DNA of 64,000 bases from Halosolutus amylolyticus (GCF_023566055.1 NZ_JALIQP010000002.1:806001-870000); one strand, 5' to 3'. Counted from the stretch's first letter, positions 7,624-19,024 are shown. Notes: generated by a model not told the origin, from the sequence alone. A program made the numbers and translations.

Positions 7624-8673
7624 TCACACCTCGTCGAGCAGGCGCAGGATCGCGTCGACGTCGCCCTCGTAGGAGAGCCACACCGACGTCCCCTCGTGCG
7701 TGACCTCGACCGCCTCGAGTTCGTCCGTGATCTCCTCGCCGGCGATCAGTTCCTGGGCGACCGAGTTCTCCATCAGGTACCCCAGTAGCCCCCGGACGAC
7801 GTCCCGGAGTTCCGCGGCAGTCGCCTCGTCCGCGACGTGCATGCCCGCGTCGACGGCGACGCCGTCGTCGGTCGCGTCGTACGTCCGGGTGGTCGCCTCG
7901 ACCTCGTCGAAGACCTCGAAATCGAGTCCCGGGGCGAACTCCTCGAACTGTTCGGGAACGATCGATCCGGACTGGTCGCTCGCGACGGTCACGTGCGCGT
8001 CGTCGGCGTCGTCGTAGGCGTCACGAACCGGACCCGAGACCGCGTCGGCGTCGCCGTATCGGACGTCCAGCGACGCCCGCACGGCCGCCTCGTCGCCGAC
8101 CACGTAGCGGCCGTCGCCGTGGACGCCGACGAACGTCGCCTCGCCGGCGGGTTCGTCGTCGGCCCCGCCATCGAGTTCGGCGGCCGGTTCGTACAGGACC
8201 GGTTCGTCGTGGACGGTGCGCCGATCGTACTCGACGCCCGTCGTCCCCTCGATAGCCGCGACGAGTTCGTCCGCGGTCCAGTCGCCGTCGACGACGTAGC
8301 CGACCCCCGCTTCGTCCTCGGGGGCCACGTCGAACACGAGCAGTTCGTCCGCGGCCAGCGGGTCGAGTCCGGTCCGGTTCTCGAACGCCAGCACGCCGGT
8401 CCCCGTGCCGGTCCGATCGCCCTCGACCGCGGCGAGGTCGGCGAGCAGCCGGTCACCGCCGTCGTCGGCGAGCGCCGCGGCGTCGACGTGAACGAGCGTG
8501 CCCGCGTTCGCGGGGGCCTGTGCCACGGGATCACCGTCGACGTCGTCGCCGGATTCCTCGTCGGTGACGAGACCGGCACAGCCGGCCGTGACGACCAGCA
8601 ACGCGACGCAGGTGACGAGCAGGAGGTGGCGGGGTCGTCGATCGCGACCGATCGACGAGACACGGTCAAACAT
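7624..8673 (-). CDS. predicted lipoprotein of ABC exporter operon
   Basis: 349-aa protein with a signal peptide ending in the lipobox VTAGC (Cys about 32), so probably a lipid-anchored surface protein. The mature part is acidic (Asp/Glu/Ala-rich) and alternates strands and helices; I see no family motif. It is the promoter-proximal gene of the operon with the permease and ATPase, so it may be the outside partner of the exporter. A palindrome around a TATA-like sequence lies 18-38 bp upstream (8691-8711). Confidence 0.8.
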   Translation of the reverse strand: MFDRVSSIGRDRRPRHLLLVTCVALLVVTAGCAGLVTDEESGDDVDGDPVAQAPANAGTLVHVDAAALADDGGDRLLADLAAVEGDRTGTGTGVLAFENRTGLDPLAADELLVFDVAPEDEAGVGYVVDGDWTADELVAAIEGTTGVEYDRRTVHDEPVLYEPAAELDGGADDEPAGEATFVGVHGDGRYVVGDEAAVRASLDVRYGDADAVSGPVRDAYDDADDAHVTVASDQSGSIVPEQFEEFAPGLDFEVFDEVEATTRTYDATDDGVAVDAGMHVADEATAAELRDVVRGLLGYLMENSVAQELIAGEEITDELEAVEVTHEGTSVWLSYEGDVDAILRLLDEV

Positions 8674-8690
8674 GTTGAATTTCTCTCAGT

Positions 8691-8711
8691 CCGAACCGGT
8701 TAATGGTTCGG
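8691..8711. promoter_or_regulatory. palindrome over promoter of exporter operon
   Basis: CCGAACC, 7 nt, then GGTTCGG: a perfect 7-bp inverted repeat. The spacer GGTTAAT, read on the minus strand as ATTAACC, falls about 28 bp upstream of the lipoprotein ATG, where a TATA box is expected. A repressor bound here would block transcription of the exporter operon. This placement is inferred from spacing only. Confidence 0.4.
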
Positions 8712-8902
8712 GTAGGTGCGCCACGGCGCACGAGTCCCGATCGGCGGCCAGCCACCGGCCACAGCGGTCGCGAAAAGACCGGCCCGGTCTCGACGGCCTG
8801 TCGCCCCAGCCCAGTCGATCCAGTCTCGACACCCGCCAGTCACGTCCCGGCGATCTGGAACGATCGCCAGACCGATATCGGGGCGGCCCAAAGGGGCGAA
8901 TT

Positions 8903-10018
8903 ATGGATCCGACGGAACTTCGCGAGACGATTCCCGCGCTCGACGACGGCACCTACTGCAACTGGGGTGCCGGCGGACCGAGCCCGCGCCGCGTCGTCGA
9001 GGCGGCGGAAGCGGCGCTCGAGCACCACGAGTACGACTCGCCGATGGAGACGGGGATGTATCCCGCAGCGTTCGACGCCTACGACGACGCCCGGGCCGCC
9101 GTCGCGGGCTTGCTCGGTGCCGCCCCGGACGAAATCGCGCTGACCGAGAGCACGACCGACGGCATCAACCGCGTCGCCGGGGCCATCGACTGGGACGAGG
9201 ACGACGTCGTCGTCCGGACGGACCTCGAACACCCCGCCGGCGTCCTGCCGTGGCGACGCCTCGAACGCGAACACGGCGTCGAGGTGCGTGTGCTCGAGAC
9301 CGATCGCGGAACCGTCGCTATCGACGACGTGATCGACGCAGTCGCCGACGCGACGCTGTTCTGCGTGAGTTCACTGACCTGGACCCACGGCACCCGCCTG
9401 CCGATCGCGGAGATCGTCGATATCGCGCACGACGCCGGCGCGATGGTGCTGGTCGACGCCGTGCAGGGGCCCGGCCAGGTCCCCGTCGACGTCGGCGAGT
9501 GGGGCGCGGACTTCGTCGCCGCGTCGGGCCACAAGTGGCTGCTCGCGCCCTTCGGCTCCGGCTTCCTCTACGTCGACGAAGACGTCGCGGACGGTCTCGT
9601 GCCCGCCGCGATCGGCTACCGGAGCGTCGACGACCCGAACGCGGCCGACTACCGATACCTTCCCGGTGGACGACGATTCGAGGTGGGAACGGCGACGCCC
9701 GCCGCTCACGCGGGGCTGGCGGAAGCGATCGCCATCCAGGAGGAGATCGGCATCGAGACCATCACGGACCGGATCGACGCGCTCACCGACCGCCTCGCGG
9801 ACGGACTCCCAGAGGACCGGTTACTGAGCCCGCGATCGCCCGAGAGCGGCCTCGTGACGGTCGCCGTCGACGACCCCGAGGCCACCGTCGATCGGCTCGC
9901 CGAGGAGGGCATCGTCGTCCGATCGTTGCCCGATCCGGCGGCCGTTCGCGTCTCACTCCACGCGGTCAACACGGCGGCGGACGTCGACGCGGTGCTCGAG
10001 GCGTTGCGAGCACCCTGA
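8903..10018 (+). CDS. aminotransferase class V-fold PLP enzyme
   Basis: 371-aa PLP-dependent enzyme of the cysteine desulfurase/isopenicillin epimerase group. The PLP lysine is in ASGHKWLLAPFGSGFLYV (about residue 210); the pyridine-nitrogen Asp is in VLVDAVQGPGQV. No SufS/NifS active-site cysteine loop is obvious, so a sulfur-donating role is not supported. A kynureninase-like, epimerase-like or other class V activity is possible. It starts MDPTELRETIPALDDG at 8903. Divergent from the exporter operon with about 230 bp between, and about 100 bp ahead of a tandem Usp gene. Confidence 0.85.
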   Translation: MDPTELRETIPALDDGTYCNWGAGGPSPRRVVEAAEAALEHHEYDSPMETGMYPAAFDAYDDARAAVAGLLGAAPDEIALTESTTDGINRVAGAIDWDEDDVVVRTDLEHPAGVLPWRRLEREHGVEVRVLETDRGTVAIDDVIDAVADATLFCVSSLTWTHGTRLPIAEIVDIAHDAGAMVLVDAVQGPGQVPVDVGEWGADFVAASGHKWLLAPFGSGFLYVDEDVADGLVPAAIGYRSVDDPNAADYRYLPGGRRFEVGTATPAAHAGLAEAIAIQEEIGIETITDRIDALTDRLADGLPEDRLLSPRSPESGLVTVAVDDPEATVDRLAEEGIVVRSLPDPAAVRVSLHAVNTAADVDAVLEALRAP

Positions 10019-10117
10019 ACGCGCGCTCGACCTCGGTCGATCGGGTCCGCGAGCGAATCCTCCCACCGATCGGGAACTGTCGCATACCTGTAAGTCGATG
10101 TGCGACGAACGGAACGT

Positions 10118-10951
10118 ATGTTCGACCGAATTCTCGTTCCGACCGACGGGAGCGGCCCGGCAAACGCCGCGCTCGAATACGCCGGCGAGATCGCGGCCGC
10201 GGAGGACGTGACCGTCCACGTGTTACACGTGATCGATCCCGACGCCGATCCGGCGGACGTGGAAACACCGCTCGAGAGCAGTCGCAAGTGGGCTGGTGAC
10301 GCCGGAGCCCCCGTCATCGACGAGATTCACACCGGCGAGCCGCGGGACGCGATCCTCGAGTACGCCGCGACCCGCGACGTCGACGCGATCGTCATGGGAA
10401 CGCGGGGACGGAGCGGGGTCGGCCGCCTCCTGCTGGGAAGCGTGACGGAAGGGGTCGTCCGCGACGCCGAGGTCCCGGTCCTCGTCGTCCGGGGTGCCGC
10501 CGAGGTCGAGCGGCAGTATCCGTTCGAGACGATCGTGGTCCCGATCGACGGCAGCGATCACGCCGACGCCGCCATCGAGCGGGCGCTTTCGATCGCTCGC
10601 CACCACGACGCGACCGTCCACCTCCTCTCGGTCGTCGACGTGACTCCGGCCGGGATCGACGAGCGGACCGATCTCAGGCTCGATCGGCTCGAGAACGCCG
10701 CCGAGCGGATCATCGACGACGGCGTCGCGACGGCCGAGTCGGCGGGCATCGATCCGGAGACCGCGATCCGGTACGGATCGACGGACCGAACGATCCGGAA
10801 CTACGTGACCGAGCAGGACGCGACCCTGCTCGTGATGGGGACGCACGGCCGCAGCGGGATCGATCGGCTCCTCATCGGAAGCGTCACCGAACGGGTCCTG
10901 CGGACGGCGACGGTGCCGGTACTGACGGTCCGGGCAGCGGACGAGGACTAG
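10118..10951 (+). CDS. tandem-domain universal stress protein
   Basis: 277-aa protein made of two UspA domains. Domain 1 (about 1-138) starts MFDRILVPTDGS and ends with GTRGRSGVGRLLLGSVTEG; domain 2 (about 142-277) starts FETIVVPIDGSDHADAA and ends with GTHGRSGIDRLLIGSVTER. Both keep the G-x2-G-x9-G-S ATP motif, so this probably works as an internal dimer. The start at 10118 is the usual family N-terminus; an earlier ATG would add six odd residues. It stands alone, convergent with the kinase gene downstream. Confidence 0.92.
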   Translation: MFDRILVPTDGSGPANAALEYAGEIAAAEDVTVHVLHVIDPDADPADVETPLESSRKWAGDAGAPVIDEIHTGEPRDAILEYAATRDVDAIVMGTRGRSGVGRLLLGSVTEGVVRDAEVPVLVVRGAAEVERQYPFETIVVPIDGSDHADAAIERALSIARHHDATVHLLSVVDVTPAGIDERTDLRLDRLENAAERIIDDGVATAESAGIDPETAIRYGSTDRTIRNYVTEQDATLLVMGTHGRSGIDRLLIGSVTERVLRTATVPVLTVRAADED

Positions 10952-10983
10952 GGCTCGATCGCCTCCGGGCGCGAGCGGCCGAC

Positions 10984-13437
10984 TCAGTCGACGAACCCGG
11001 AGCGGACGTCGAACCGGGCACCGCCGGCCGCGCTCTCGGTGACCTCGATCGACCAGCCGTGGGAGTCGACGATCGTCGTCACGATCGAGAGGCCGAGCCC
11101 CGTCCCGTCGTCGGCGGTCGTGTATCCGGTCTCGAGGACCGCGTCCCGTTCCGATTCGGGGATTCCACGGCCGTCGTCGGCCACGTAGAACCCGTCCTCG
11201 GCGCAGCCGACGGTGATGGTGAGGTCCGAATCGCCGTCGGAACTCGCGCCCGGCTCCCTCGAGTCGAGACCGGCCGTCCGGGCGCGATCGTCGCCGGTGT
11301 CGACAGTCCCCGTGGGCTGGTCGCTCGCCGCGGACCGGGCGAAATCCCCCGTGGGAACGCCGTGGTCGACGGCGTCGTCGGCCACAGGCCGACTGCTCGC
11401 CGAACCGTGTTCGACGGCGTCCTGCCGAGGATGGGAGGCAGGGCTCGTGGAGCCATGCTCCACGGCGTTCCGAAACAGGTTCTCGAACAGCTGCTGGAGC
11501 CGTCCCGGATCGGCCAGCACCCGGACCTGCGGGTCGCAGTCGAGTTCGAACGACGCGGTCGGTGCGTCGACGTGGTCCCAGGCCCGCGTGACGACCTGCG
11601 CGATCGGGATCGGTTCGCGATCGTCGATCTCCTTGCCCTCGCGAGCGAGCGACAGCAGGTCGTCGATGATCGCCACCATCCGCCCGTGAGCCTCCTGGAC
11701 CCGCTCGAACGCCGCCGGATCGTCGAGGTCGCGCGCTCGCTCGAGTTCGCCCATCGCGACGGTCAGTGGGTTCCGCAGGTCGTGGCTGACGACGCTCGCG
11801 AACTTCTCGAACCGGTCTTTCTGGCGCTCGAGTTCCCGCTCGCGACCGAGCCGATCGAGCGTCGCTTCCAGGCTCGACGCGACGACGCGTGCGAGCGTGA
11901 CGTCGCTCTCGTCGAACGCGTCCGTCGATCGGGAGCCGACGACCAGGACGCCGTGATCGCCGAGTGGCAGGACGATCTCGCTCCGGATCGGCGACTCGGG
12001 AGCGGACACGGTCTCCGCCGCGCGGACGTCGTCGTGGATCACCTCGCGGCCGGTCTCGAAGACCTGCCGGGCGATCCCGTCGCCCCCGCCGAACCGTGGG
12101 TGAGCGTCGAGCGCCGCATCAGCGCGCTCCGAGACTGCAGCCGGCTCGAGTTCGTCGGCCGTCTCGTCGTACAGGAACACCCCGTTGAGTTCGAGGTCCA
12201 GCAGCTCCGACAGCTGGTGACTCGTCCTGATCGCGACCGCCTCGCGGGTGTCCGCCTCGAGCCACTCACAGACCGCATCGTGGAGGCGACGAAGCTGCCG
12301 TTCGCGGCGTTTCTGTGCCGAGATGTCCGCGTTGACGGCGACGAAGTTCTCGATCTCGCCGTCCGCGTTGGTGATCGGCGCGATCGTCTGGTTGACGACG
12401 TACGTCTCGCCGTCCTTGCGACGGTTGACGAGCTGGTTCTCCCAGACGTCGCCGCCGAGGATCGTCTCCCACAGCTCCCGGTAGAACGCCCGATCGTGGA
12501 CGCCGGACTTGAGCATTCGGGGCGTGTTGCCGATCGCGTCCGCGGAACTGTAGCCGGTGACGCGTTCGAACGCCGGGTTGACGTACTGGATCGTCCCGTC
12601 GGGATCCGTGATGTAGATCGAGTGGCCCGCCCGCTCGATCGCCTGTCGAAAGCTCCGCAGGCGCTGTTTGCGACGCTTGCGTTCGGAGACGTCCCTGAAG
12701 AGCGCGACGACGAGCGGCCGCCCGTCCCGGTCGACGCGTTCGAAGGTGGCTTCCGCCCAGAACTCGTCTCCGCCGGCCGTTTCACACCGCCACTCGACCT
12801 GCTGGGTGCCCGACTCGAGCGTCCGCTGGACGACGTCGGTGATCGCCTCCCTCCGGCCGGGGCCGTCCGTCCGGAACCGCTCGATCGAGCAGGCGCAGGC
12901 GGCGTCGTGTCGACACCCGGCCAGTTCACACAGCCGCTCGTTGACGTCGACGACCGTGCCGTCAGCCGGATCGTAGACGACCGCGGCGTCGCCGATCGCG
13001 TCGAGGATCGCACAGCACCCGGGATCGCGCCGTGAGCCAGACGCTGCAGAAGGTGTCTCGGTCTGCTCGCGAGTCGACGCCGCCCGCTCGATCCGATCGA
13101 CGAGCACGTCGTACCCGTCCGCTCGACGCACGTAGTCCGTCGCACCCGCACCAAGAACGTCGCTCGCGAGCGCTTCCGATCCGTCCCGTGGAAAGACGAG
13201 GACGGGAACCGAGGGATCGCCCTCGCGGAGTCGATCGAGGACGGCGACCGCGTCCAGTCCGTCGGACTCGTGATCGAGGACCACGCAGTCCGGCGAGTCA
13301 ACCTCGACTCGCTCGAGGACCTCGTCGGGATCCGCGGTCGCCGTCACCGTCCCGGCGGGAAACCGCCGGGAAACGGCGTCGACGGTTTCGCGCCGGGCGA
13401 CCGGATCGGCCACGAGACAGCACACGCGCGCCGTCAT
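10984..13437 (-). CDS. receiver-PAS-PAS-GAF histidine kinase
   Basis: 817-aa soluble sensor kinase. Order: receiver-like domain (1-120, putative Asp 55 in VVLDHES), PAS (about 145-270) with a Cys cluster CRHDAACAC, second PAS (about 285-400, IGNTPRMLKSGVH), GAF (about 415-565), HisKA (SHDLRNPL, about 580-645) and HATPase (DDGRGIPESE, GTGLGLSIV). No transmembrane helix, so it senses an internal cue. The start MTARVCCLVAD at 13437 begins the receiver fold; an upstream frame extension is Arg-rich and unlike the family. Odd: about 75 residues inserted inside the HATPase domain right after the N-box (see 11229-11453). No partner regulator adjacent. Confidence 0.88.
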   Translation of the reverse strand: MTARVCCLVADPVARRETVDAVSRRFPAGTVTATADPDEVLERVEVDSPDCVVLDHESDGLDAVAVLDRLREGDPSVPVLVFPRDGSEALASDVLGAGATDYVRRADGYDVLVDRIERAASTREQTETPSAASGSRRDPGCCAILDAIGDAAVVYDPADGTVVDVNERLCELAGCRHDAACACSIERFRTDGPGRREAITDVVQRTLESGTQQVEWRCETAGGDEFWAEATFERVDRDGRPLVVALFRDVSERKRRKQRLRSFRQAIERAGHSIYITDPDGTIQYVNPAFERVTGYSSADAIGNTPRMLKSGVHDRAFYRELWETILGGDVWENQLVNRRKDGETYVVNQTIAPITNADGEIENFVAVNADISAQKRRERQLRRLHDAVCEWLEADTREAVAIRTSHQLSELLDLELNGVFLYDETADELEPAAVSERADAALDAHPRFGGGDGIARQVFETGREVIHDDVRAAETVSAPESPIRSEIVLPLGDHGVLVVGSRSTDAFDESDVTLARVVASSLEATLDRLGRERELERQKDRFEKFASVVSHDLRNPLTVAMGELERARDLDDPAAFERVQEAHGRMVAIIDDLLSLAREGKEIDDREPIPIAQVVTRAWDHVDAPTASFELDCDPQVRVLADPGRLQQLFENLFRNAVEHGSTSPASHPRQDAVEHGSASSRPVADDAVDHGVPTGDFARSAASDQPTGTVDTGDDRARTAGLDSREPGASSDGDSDLTITVGCAEDGFYVADDGRGIPESERDAVLETGYTTADDGTGLGLSIVTTIVDSHGWSIEVTESAAGGARFDVRSGFVD
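11229..11453 (-). repeat. palindrome-rich coding insertion in kinase HATPase
   Basis: In-frame insert after the N-box of the kinase at 10984-13437. The N-box peptide is echoed three times: NAVEHGS, DAVEHGS and DAVDHGV. The DNA has two perfect palindromes with 3-nt loops, GTCGGCC-ACA-GGCCGAC (11377-11393) and GTGGAGC-CAT-GCTCCAC (11447-11463), and one with a 10-nt loop, CCTGCC/GGCAGG (11421-11442). The encoded segment is Ser/Pro/Asp/Ala-rich and looks unstructured. Confidence 0.6.
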
Positions 13438-13673
13438 CGATCGACGTGCCGACTGACGCGATCGAATCCCTGACGGTCCGATCGCATCGCCGCTCGTCGA
13501 TCGTCGACGGCACGATTCCCCGACACCCGCCATCCCTCCTCGTCAGTCGGCATCGTCTCTAGACTAGCGAGGTCACCAGATCGGCATAACGTTTCTTGCC
13601 GTTCTGACCTCGTCCCCGCGGGCGGATCCGCCGTCCATCGGATCGGGGGAGAAGCACGACCGATCGGAGAGCG

Positions 13674-13838
13674 TCACGACGGATGCTGGTGTCGCAACTT
13701 CTCGGCAGTCTTCCCGGGGACCGGCGTACCACAGTCCTTGCACTTCCAGGTCGGGTAGACGCCGGTCTCCTCTTTCCGGATGTCCTGGCGGAACTGGAGG
13801 GTTGCACCACAGGTGCACCTGTGGGTCGTCAGCGACAT
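13674..13838 (-). CDS. 54-aa zinc-ribbon microprotein
   Basis: Starts MSLTTHRCTCGATLQF. Two knuckles, C-T-C-G near residues 8-11 and C-K-D-C-G near 34-38 (WKCKDCGTPV), should bind one zinc ion. It ends in a basic helix (KTAEKLRHQHPS). Small CxC/CPxCG-type proteins are abundant in haloarchaea, and some affect biofilm or stress traits, but this one's role is unknown. The start at 13838 is supported by a TATA-like CTTATTTTT (minus strand, 13860-13868) about 26 bp upstream, which implies a leaderless message. A perfect 18-bp palindrome lies within its first 35 bases. Confidence 0.85.
   Translation of the reverse strand: MSLTTHRCTCGATLQFRQDIRKEETGVYPTWKCKDCGTPVPGKTAEKLRHQHPS
13807..13824. repeat. 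perfect 18-bp palindrome in microprotein 5' end
   Basis: CCACAGGTG immediately followed by its reverse complement CACCTGTGG, no spacer. It covers codons for the first zinc knuckle of the 54-aa protein, 15-32 bases after the ATG of an apparently leaderless message. It may simply reflect Cys/Thr/Gly codons, or act as a protein-binding or RNA-folding site at the 5' end. Confidence 0.5.
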
Positions 13839-13859
13839 ACGGGCTAGCTCTCGGCCCAG

Positions 13860-13868
13860 AAAAATAAG
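13860..13868 (-). promoter_or_regulatory. TATA box of zinc-ribbon microprotein
   Basis: AAAAATAAG on the plus strand (CTTATTTTT on the coding strand), about 26 bp before the ATG at 13838. It is an A/T island in GC-rich DNA at the spacing expected for a leaderless start. Confidence 0.55.
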
Positions 13869-13899
13869 CGGTCCCCCGCGCTGTCGGGGGCTCCGATCG

Positions 13900-14403
13900 T
13901 CACTCCGGATCCGACGACTCCGCCTCGATCGCGGCTTCACACAGTGTCTGGCGCTCGTCGAAGTAGGCCGGCGCGTCGTGGTCCGCCTCGAACTCGACGA
14001 CGCGGGTCAACGCCTCCTGGCCGTCCTCGACGTCGTCCTGGAGCCGTTCGGCGAGATCGGTGTAGCCGGCGGCGAGGTCCTGGAACGCCTGCATCCGGGC
14101 CTGTTTGGCGTCGACGAGCGTCTGCTTCTCCGAGAGGTCGCGCTCCAGTTCCTCGATCGATTCGAGGTCGACGTCCCGCTCGTTCGGCCGGGTCGCCGTC
14201 GACGGGCCCTGAGTGCCGCCGACGTCGACGCCCCCGCCCTCGAGGCGCGATCGGATCTCGGCCATCTCCGCGTCGATCTCGTCGAGCAACTCCCTGGCCT
14301 CGTCGCCCATCCGTTCGACGTGGCCCGAGAGGAGCCCGGCCTGCGTCCGGCAGTACTCGACGAACTCCGCGACGGTCAGCGAGGTCCCCCGATCGGTGGT
14401 CAT
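13900..14403 (-). CDS. hypothetical coiled-coil protein
   Basis: 167-aa acidic protein starting MTTDRGTSLTVAEFVEYCR. Long amphipathic helices dominate: ARELLDEIDAEMAEIRSRL (about 35-55), then after a Gly/Pro linker LESIEELERDLSEKQTLVDAKQ (about 80-101) and a further helix to about 125. This is a probable coiled coil with no catalytic motif. The start at 14403 is preferred over an upstream ATG, which would add 46 Arg/Ser/Pro-rich residues unlike a real N-terminus. Divergent from uvrA with about 240 bp between. Function unknown; a structural or adaptor role is only a guess. Confidence 0.72.
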   Translation of the reverse strand: MTTDRGTSLTVAEFVEYCRTQAGLLSGHVERMGDEARELLDEIDAEMAEIRSRLEGGGVDVGGTQGPSTATRPNERDVDLESIEELERDLSEKQTLVDAKQARMQAFQDLAAGYTDLAERLQDDVEDGQEALTRVVEFEADHDAPAYFDERQTLCEAAIEAESSDPE

Positions 14404-14561
14404 ACCGGTGGATAGGGGCCGGAACCCGAAGTCAGTTGGGACCGGCCGCGAGCAACGACGATCTGACGGGGTGCGGACGTCGATCGACGACGGTTCCGAT
14501 CGATCGTCGGCGCCGTCGAGGAATGTGGTAGCATACGGCACGGTATCGGCCTTTCAGACCC

Positions 14562-14568
14562 GTTAAGT
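14562..14568 (+). promoter_or_regulatory. TATA box upstream of uvrA
   Basis: GTTAAGT in GC-rich DNA, about 29 bp before the ATG at 14594 and about 82 bp before the uvrA ATG. The spacing fits a leaderless start at 14594 rather than at uvrA itself, leaving uvrA with an upstream mini-ORF. Confidence 0.4.
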
Positions 14569-14593
14569 CCTTCCGGCCACTGAATCAGCTACG

Positions 14594-14646
14594 ATGGATC
14601 GAGCACCGAATCGACCGCCGGAACATGCCAGTTCTGTAACCATATT

Positions 14647-14650
<4 letters not shown>
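14594..14650 (+). CDS. 18-aa mini-ORF overlapping uvrA start
   Basis: Eighteen codons ([18 protein letters not shown]) ending TGA at 14648-14650, overlapping the uvrA ATG at 14647 by ATGA. Its ATG lies at the expected leaderless position below the TATA-like GTTAAGT. The peptide has no recognisable family. The layout is the same as the 30-codon ORF before the acyl-CoA carboxylase: probable translational coupling, or possibly DNA-damage or translation-dependent control of uvrA. That function is inference. Confidence 0.4.
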
Positions 14651-17666
<3,016 letters not shown>

Positions 17667-17667
<1 letters not shown>

Positions 17668-17747
17668 TACGGATTGCTGTAACTATGTACCGCCGATCGT
17701 CGACCCCGTTCTGGTGATCGGCGGTAGTTGACTACAGCAGTCCGTAT
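17667..17747. repeat. 81-bp palindromic element, copy A
   Basis: Two 32-nt arms (17667-17698 and 17716-17747) pair at 26 of 32 positions, starting ATACGGATTGCTGTA and ending GCAGTCCGTAT, around a 17-nt centre. The first A is the last base of the uvrA TGA stop. A second copy at 37133-37213 in reverse orientation is identical at 75 of 81 positions. It could be a transcription terminator, a REP-like element or a MITE; the palindrome is long enough for a strong RNA hairpin. Confidence 0.8.
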
Positions 17748-17884
17748 GAGCCCTTCCGTCTCCACCTCAGTTGTCGGCGTGACCGATCATCTCCCGGACC
17801 GTCCATGGTGGGAACCGTGCTTATTCCCGTCGGACGACTGCCATCCAGTAGCGCCGCCCGGATCGAACCGGGGTGGCCAACCCA

Positions 17885-18010
17885 ATGACCGATCGAAACG
17901 CATCACTCGACGCGACCGGCTGTCTGAAGTGTGGAACGACCATGACCGCCTCCGGCGACCGCCTCACCTGTCCCGCCTGTGGCTGGGGTGAGTGTGCGGG
18001 GGCCGACTGA
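17885..18010 (+). CDS. 41-aa zinc-ribbon microprotein (HVO_0649-like)
   Basis: Starts MTDRNASLDATGCLKCG. Four cysteines in two CxxC knuckles (Cys 13, 16, 29, 32: GCLKCG and TCPACGWG) form a treble-clef or zinc-ribbon pattern, followed by a short acidic tail. From memory this matches the short haloarchaeal HVO_0649-type zinc-finger proteins. No partner gene is obvious; it sits between the 81-bp repeat and a 300-bp stretch without genes. Role unknown; nucleic-acid or protein binding is likely from the fold. Confidence 0.75.
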   Translation: MTDRNASLDATGCLKCGTTMTASGDRLTCPACGWGECAGAD

Positions 18011-18310
18011 GACGATCTGCTGTCCCGAGGTACCGGCACAATCGCAGGGCGGTTCGCGGTCGTGTCGGAACTGACGGACGGCGGTCCGGGTGACTCGCGA
18101 TCGGACCAATCGTGACGTCCCATAGCATCCTCGGCGATTTCGTCGAGGTTCGTTTTCGCAGTTCGAGTCGCGACTGTGAGAGCGCTCCTCCCCAGTGCAA
18201 TTCGTTCGAAAACAGTCGATCAGACACGTCCACGAAACAGCCGATCGAGACCGCTGACCACCCGAACGACCGGAGCCGCTGGCCGCGGAATAGGACCTCC
18301 GTGACCGCCG
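18011..18310. other. 300-bp stretch with no supported gene
   Basis: Separates the zinc-ribbon gene from the end of livF. On the minus strand there is an open stretch at about 18100-18205 with helix-like codons (reading ..VATRTAKTNLDEIAED..), but a stop lies upstream and no family is recognised. It may be a gene remnant or chance. The 5' part, with CTGCTGTCCCGAGGTACCGG near 18015, faintly echoes the CTGCTGTA..TACCG core of the 81-bp palindrome, but too weakly to call a copy. Confidence 0.4.
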
Positions 18311-19024
18311 TCAGCCGCCGAGGTACAGCTTCGACACTTCCTCGTTGTCCAGCAGAGCGTCGGCCTCGTCCTCGAATCGGACCGTCCCCTGATCGAGGAC
18401 GTAACCCCGATCGGAGATGCCCAGTCCCTTCTTGGCGTTCTGTTCGACCATCAGGATCGCCGTGTCCATCGCGTTGACCTCCTGTACGTCCGCGAAGACG
18501 TCGTCGGCGGTGTTCGGCGCGAGGCCGGCGGAGGGTTCGTCGATCAGGAGCACGTCGGGTTCCATGACGAGTGCGCGGGCGAGTGCGAGCACCTGCCGCT
18601 GGCCGCCCGACAGGTTCCGCGCTTTCGCCGATCGCTTCTCGTCGAGCAACGGGAATCGATCGTACAGCGTCTCGAGGACCGGGTCGAGGTCGTCGTCGCG
18701 GGCGACGCCGCCCATGCGAAGGTTCTCCTCGATCGTGAGCGAGCCGAAGACGTTCTCCGTCTGGGGGACGAAGCCGATCCCCTCGCGGACGATGTCCTCG
18801 GGGGCCAGTCCGCCGATCTCCCGATCGTGATAGCGCACGCTCCCGGTCCACGGCGACAGCATGCCGAAGGCCGTCTTGAGGACGGTCGACTTGCCGGCGC
18901 CGTTCGGCCCGATCAGGCAGACGATTTCGCCCGCGTCGAGGTGGAGCGTACAGTCGTCTAACACCTGCACCTCGCCGTAGCCGCTGTCGACGGCGTCGAG
19001 TGCGAGGACGTGGTCGGCGCTCAT
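18311..19024 (-). CDS. livF: branched-chain amino acid ABC transporter ATPase LivF
   Basis: 237-aa ATPase, last gene of a five-gene livJHMGF operon. Walker A GPNGAGKSTVLKT (about 38), signature NLSGGQRQVLALAR, Walker B LLIDEPSAGLAP, switch His replaced in the LivF style by VEQNAKKGL. Its ATG overlaps the livG stop by four bases (ATGA). With LivG it powers uptake through the LivHM channel; likely substrates are branched-chain amino acids, but urea or short amides are alternatives for this family. Confidence 0.92.
   Translation of the reverse strand: MSADHVLALDAVDSGYGEVQVLDDCTLHLDAGEIVCLIGPNGAGKSTVLKTAFGMLSPWTGSVRYHDREIGGLAPEDIVREGIGFVPQTENVFGSLTIEENLRMGGVARDDDLDPVLETLYDRFPLLDEKRSAKARNLSGGQRQVLALARALVMEPDVLLIDEPSAGLAPNTADDVFADVQEVNAMDTAILMVEQNAKKGLGISDRGYVLDQGTVRFEDEADALLDNEEVSKLYLGG

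Noticed and set aside
18009-18040. Possible third copy of the 81-bp palindrome
   Set aside because: Only a short CTGCTGT..TACCG similarity; arms and ends are missing.
17821-18123. Minus-strand open frame of 100 codons downstream of uvrA
   Set aside because: Overlaps the zinc-ribbon gene, whose CxxC pairs are convincing; the frame is Ser/Pro/Arg-rich.
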